Below the pieces are notes generated by a model. That model was not told where the DNA came from, made no database searches, and worked only from the letters and a program-made list of their open reading frames with translations. DNA of 64,000 nucleotides, from the NCBI GenBank assembly GCA_023414875.1, contig JAEZMV010000015.1, positions 434,001-498,000 of the forward strand, read 5' to 3'. Shown piece after piece: positions 63,711-64,000 of this stretch (the first letter of the stretch is position 1; each line of letters opens with the position of its first letter). A program made the translations under genes and the position numbers. Source of the DNA: Bacillota bacterium (GTDB lineage: Bacteria > Bacillota > Clostridia > Lachnospirales > Lachnospiraceae).

Positions 63711-63794
63711 ATGTTACTCCTAAATGTTGTTTTCGTCAATAATAATATTTGATTTAAAGATTTTATTTGATTTAAACAGACTTTTTTGATTAAA
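63711..63794 (-). promoter_or_regulatory. promoter and triple repeat upstream of the polyol operon
   Basis: Minus strand -35 TTGACG (63734-63739), 17 nt, -10 TAACAT (63711-63716). Directly upstream lie three copies of TTTGATTTAAA or TTTGATTAAA (63748-63758, 63766-63776 and 63785-63794), spaced 18-19 bp. They look like activator or repressor iterons. Confidence 0.55.
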
Positions 63795-64000
63795 TGTTTG
63801 TCGAATTCCAACATTATTTTCACATTATTTATTATTAATTTTAAGAAAAATTCATTTATCCTATATCATTATTTTTTATATGTTTTAAAATCAGATCAAA
63901 GATTCACATATAAGCAAGCAGATACTTATATATAGGAAACTAAGCTGGTAAATTGTAGATCGAGTTGTATATTAGTTGAAAGTTGTAAAGTTGATTCTGA
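63795..64000. other. AT-rich window end, no gene seen
   Basis: No coding frame with ribosome site, RNA gene or terminator was recognised in these 206 bases. Probably the upstream regulatory region of the polyol operon or the edge of the next gene. Confidence 0.4.

Noticed and set aside
1..64000. rRNA, tRNA, CRISPR array, prophage or insertion sequence
   Set aside because: No tRNA cloverleaf, spaced CRISPR repeats, transposase or integrase was recognised by reading; a dedicated scan could still find a short tRNA.

Overview
The window looks like chromosome of an anaerobic, low-GC Firmicute, most likely a plant-fibre-degrading member of the Lachnospiraceae (a Lachnoclostridium or Anaerocolumna type relative of Clostridium phytofermentans). 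The grounds are AT-rich DNA, strong AGGAGG ribosome sites, TTGACA-N17-TATAAT promoters, intrinsic terminators with T-runs, and a gene set that includes GH120, GH127 and GH43 hemicellulases and an ammonium transporter fused to a P-II protein. This placement is inference from gene content. No rRNA, tRNA, CRISPR array, integrase or transposase was seen.

Layout. 1-9400: a partial TrmO-TrmO-UvrA-like fusion, an AraC/GyrI regulator, a secreted Ig-like (BIG2) protein, an MBL hydrolase, an aldehyde dehydrogenase, a YqeY protein and an isoprenoid-synthase-like protein. 9400-18000: an M3 oligopeptidase; an AraC regulator, EamA transporter and GH43 group; a TetR, SDR and condensation-domain operon under a FadR-like operator; and MsrB. 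18000-23000: a GC-rich island with a 1358-residue SLH and cell-wall-binding surface protein and its divergent TetR regulator. 23000-31600: intracellular hemicellulose genes (GH127, CE1-type esterase, MFS transporter, MarR, GH120) and RsgA. 31600-39700: a tiny transcription unit with two micro-ORFs, an HxlR remnant, a DUF2268 protease, membrane protein/TetR and SDR/TetR operons, the DUF421/DUF4363 pair and a Bfd-like protein. 39700-58000: nitrogen and amino-acid metabolism (Amt-PII fusion, citrate synthase, glutamate dehydrogenase, branched-chain amino-acid-type ABC transporter, two LysR, aminotransferase, 5-oxoprolinase PxpABC). 58000-64000: a hairpin-rich tandem repeat and a five-gene polyol/sugar operon (two zinc dehydrogenases, class II aldolase, PfkB kinase, aldo/keto reductase).

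How the parts fit. GH43, GH127, GH120 and the esterase all lack signal peptides, so they probably finish imported arabinoxylan oligomers inside the cell. Citrate synthase and glutamate dehydrogenase share an identically spaced 50-bp promoter element, which implies one regulator sets carbon flow toward 2-oxoglutarate and glutamate. PxpABC makes glutamate from 5-oxoproline next door. Four TetR genes each have a consensus promoter with a palindrome just downstream of the -10 box, so most small operons here look self-repressed.

The most unusual signals are: (1) two paralogous modules in the SLH surface protein whose terminal segments differ at 19 of 33 residues, with 14 of the 19 variable codons keeping the third base, a pattern like diversity-generating retroelement targets; (2) a ~240-nt transcription unit with consensus promoter, two micro-ORFs and terminator; (3) the shared citrate synthase/glutamate dehydrogenase element; (4) a two-hairpin attenuator-like leader before amt; and (5) the double-TrmO/UvrA fusion. 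Several computed ORF starts fall on an ATG overlapping the Shine-Dalgarno or operator; the downstream starts are used here.
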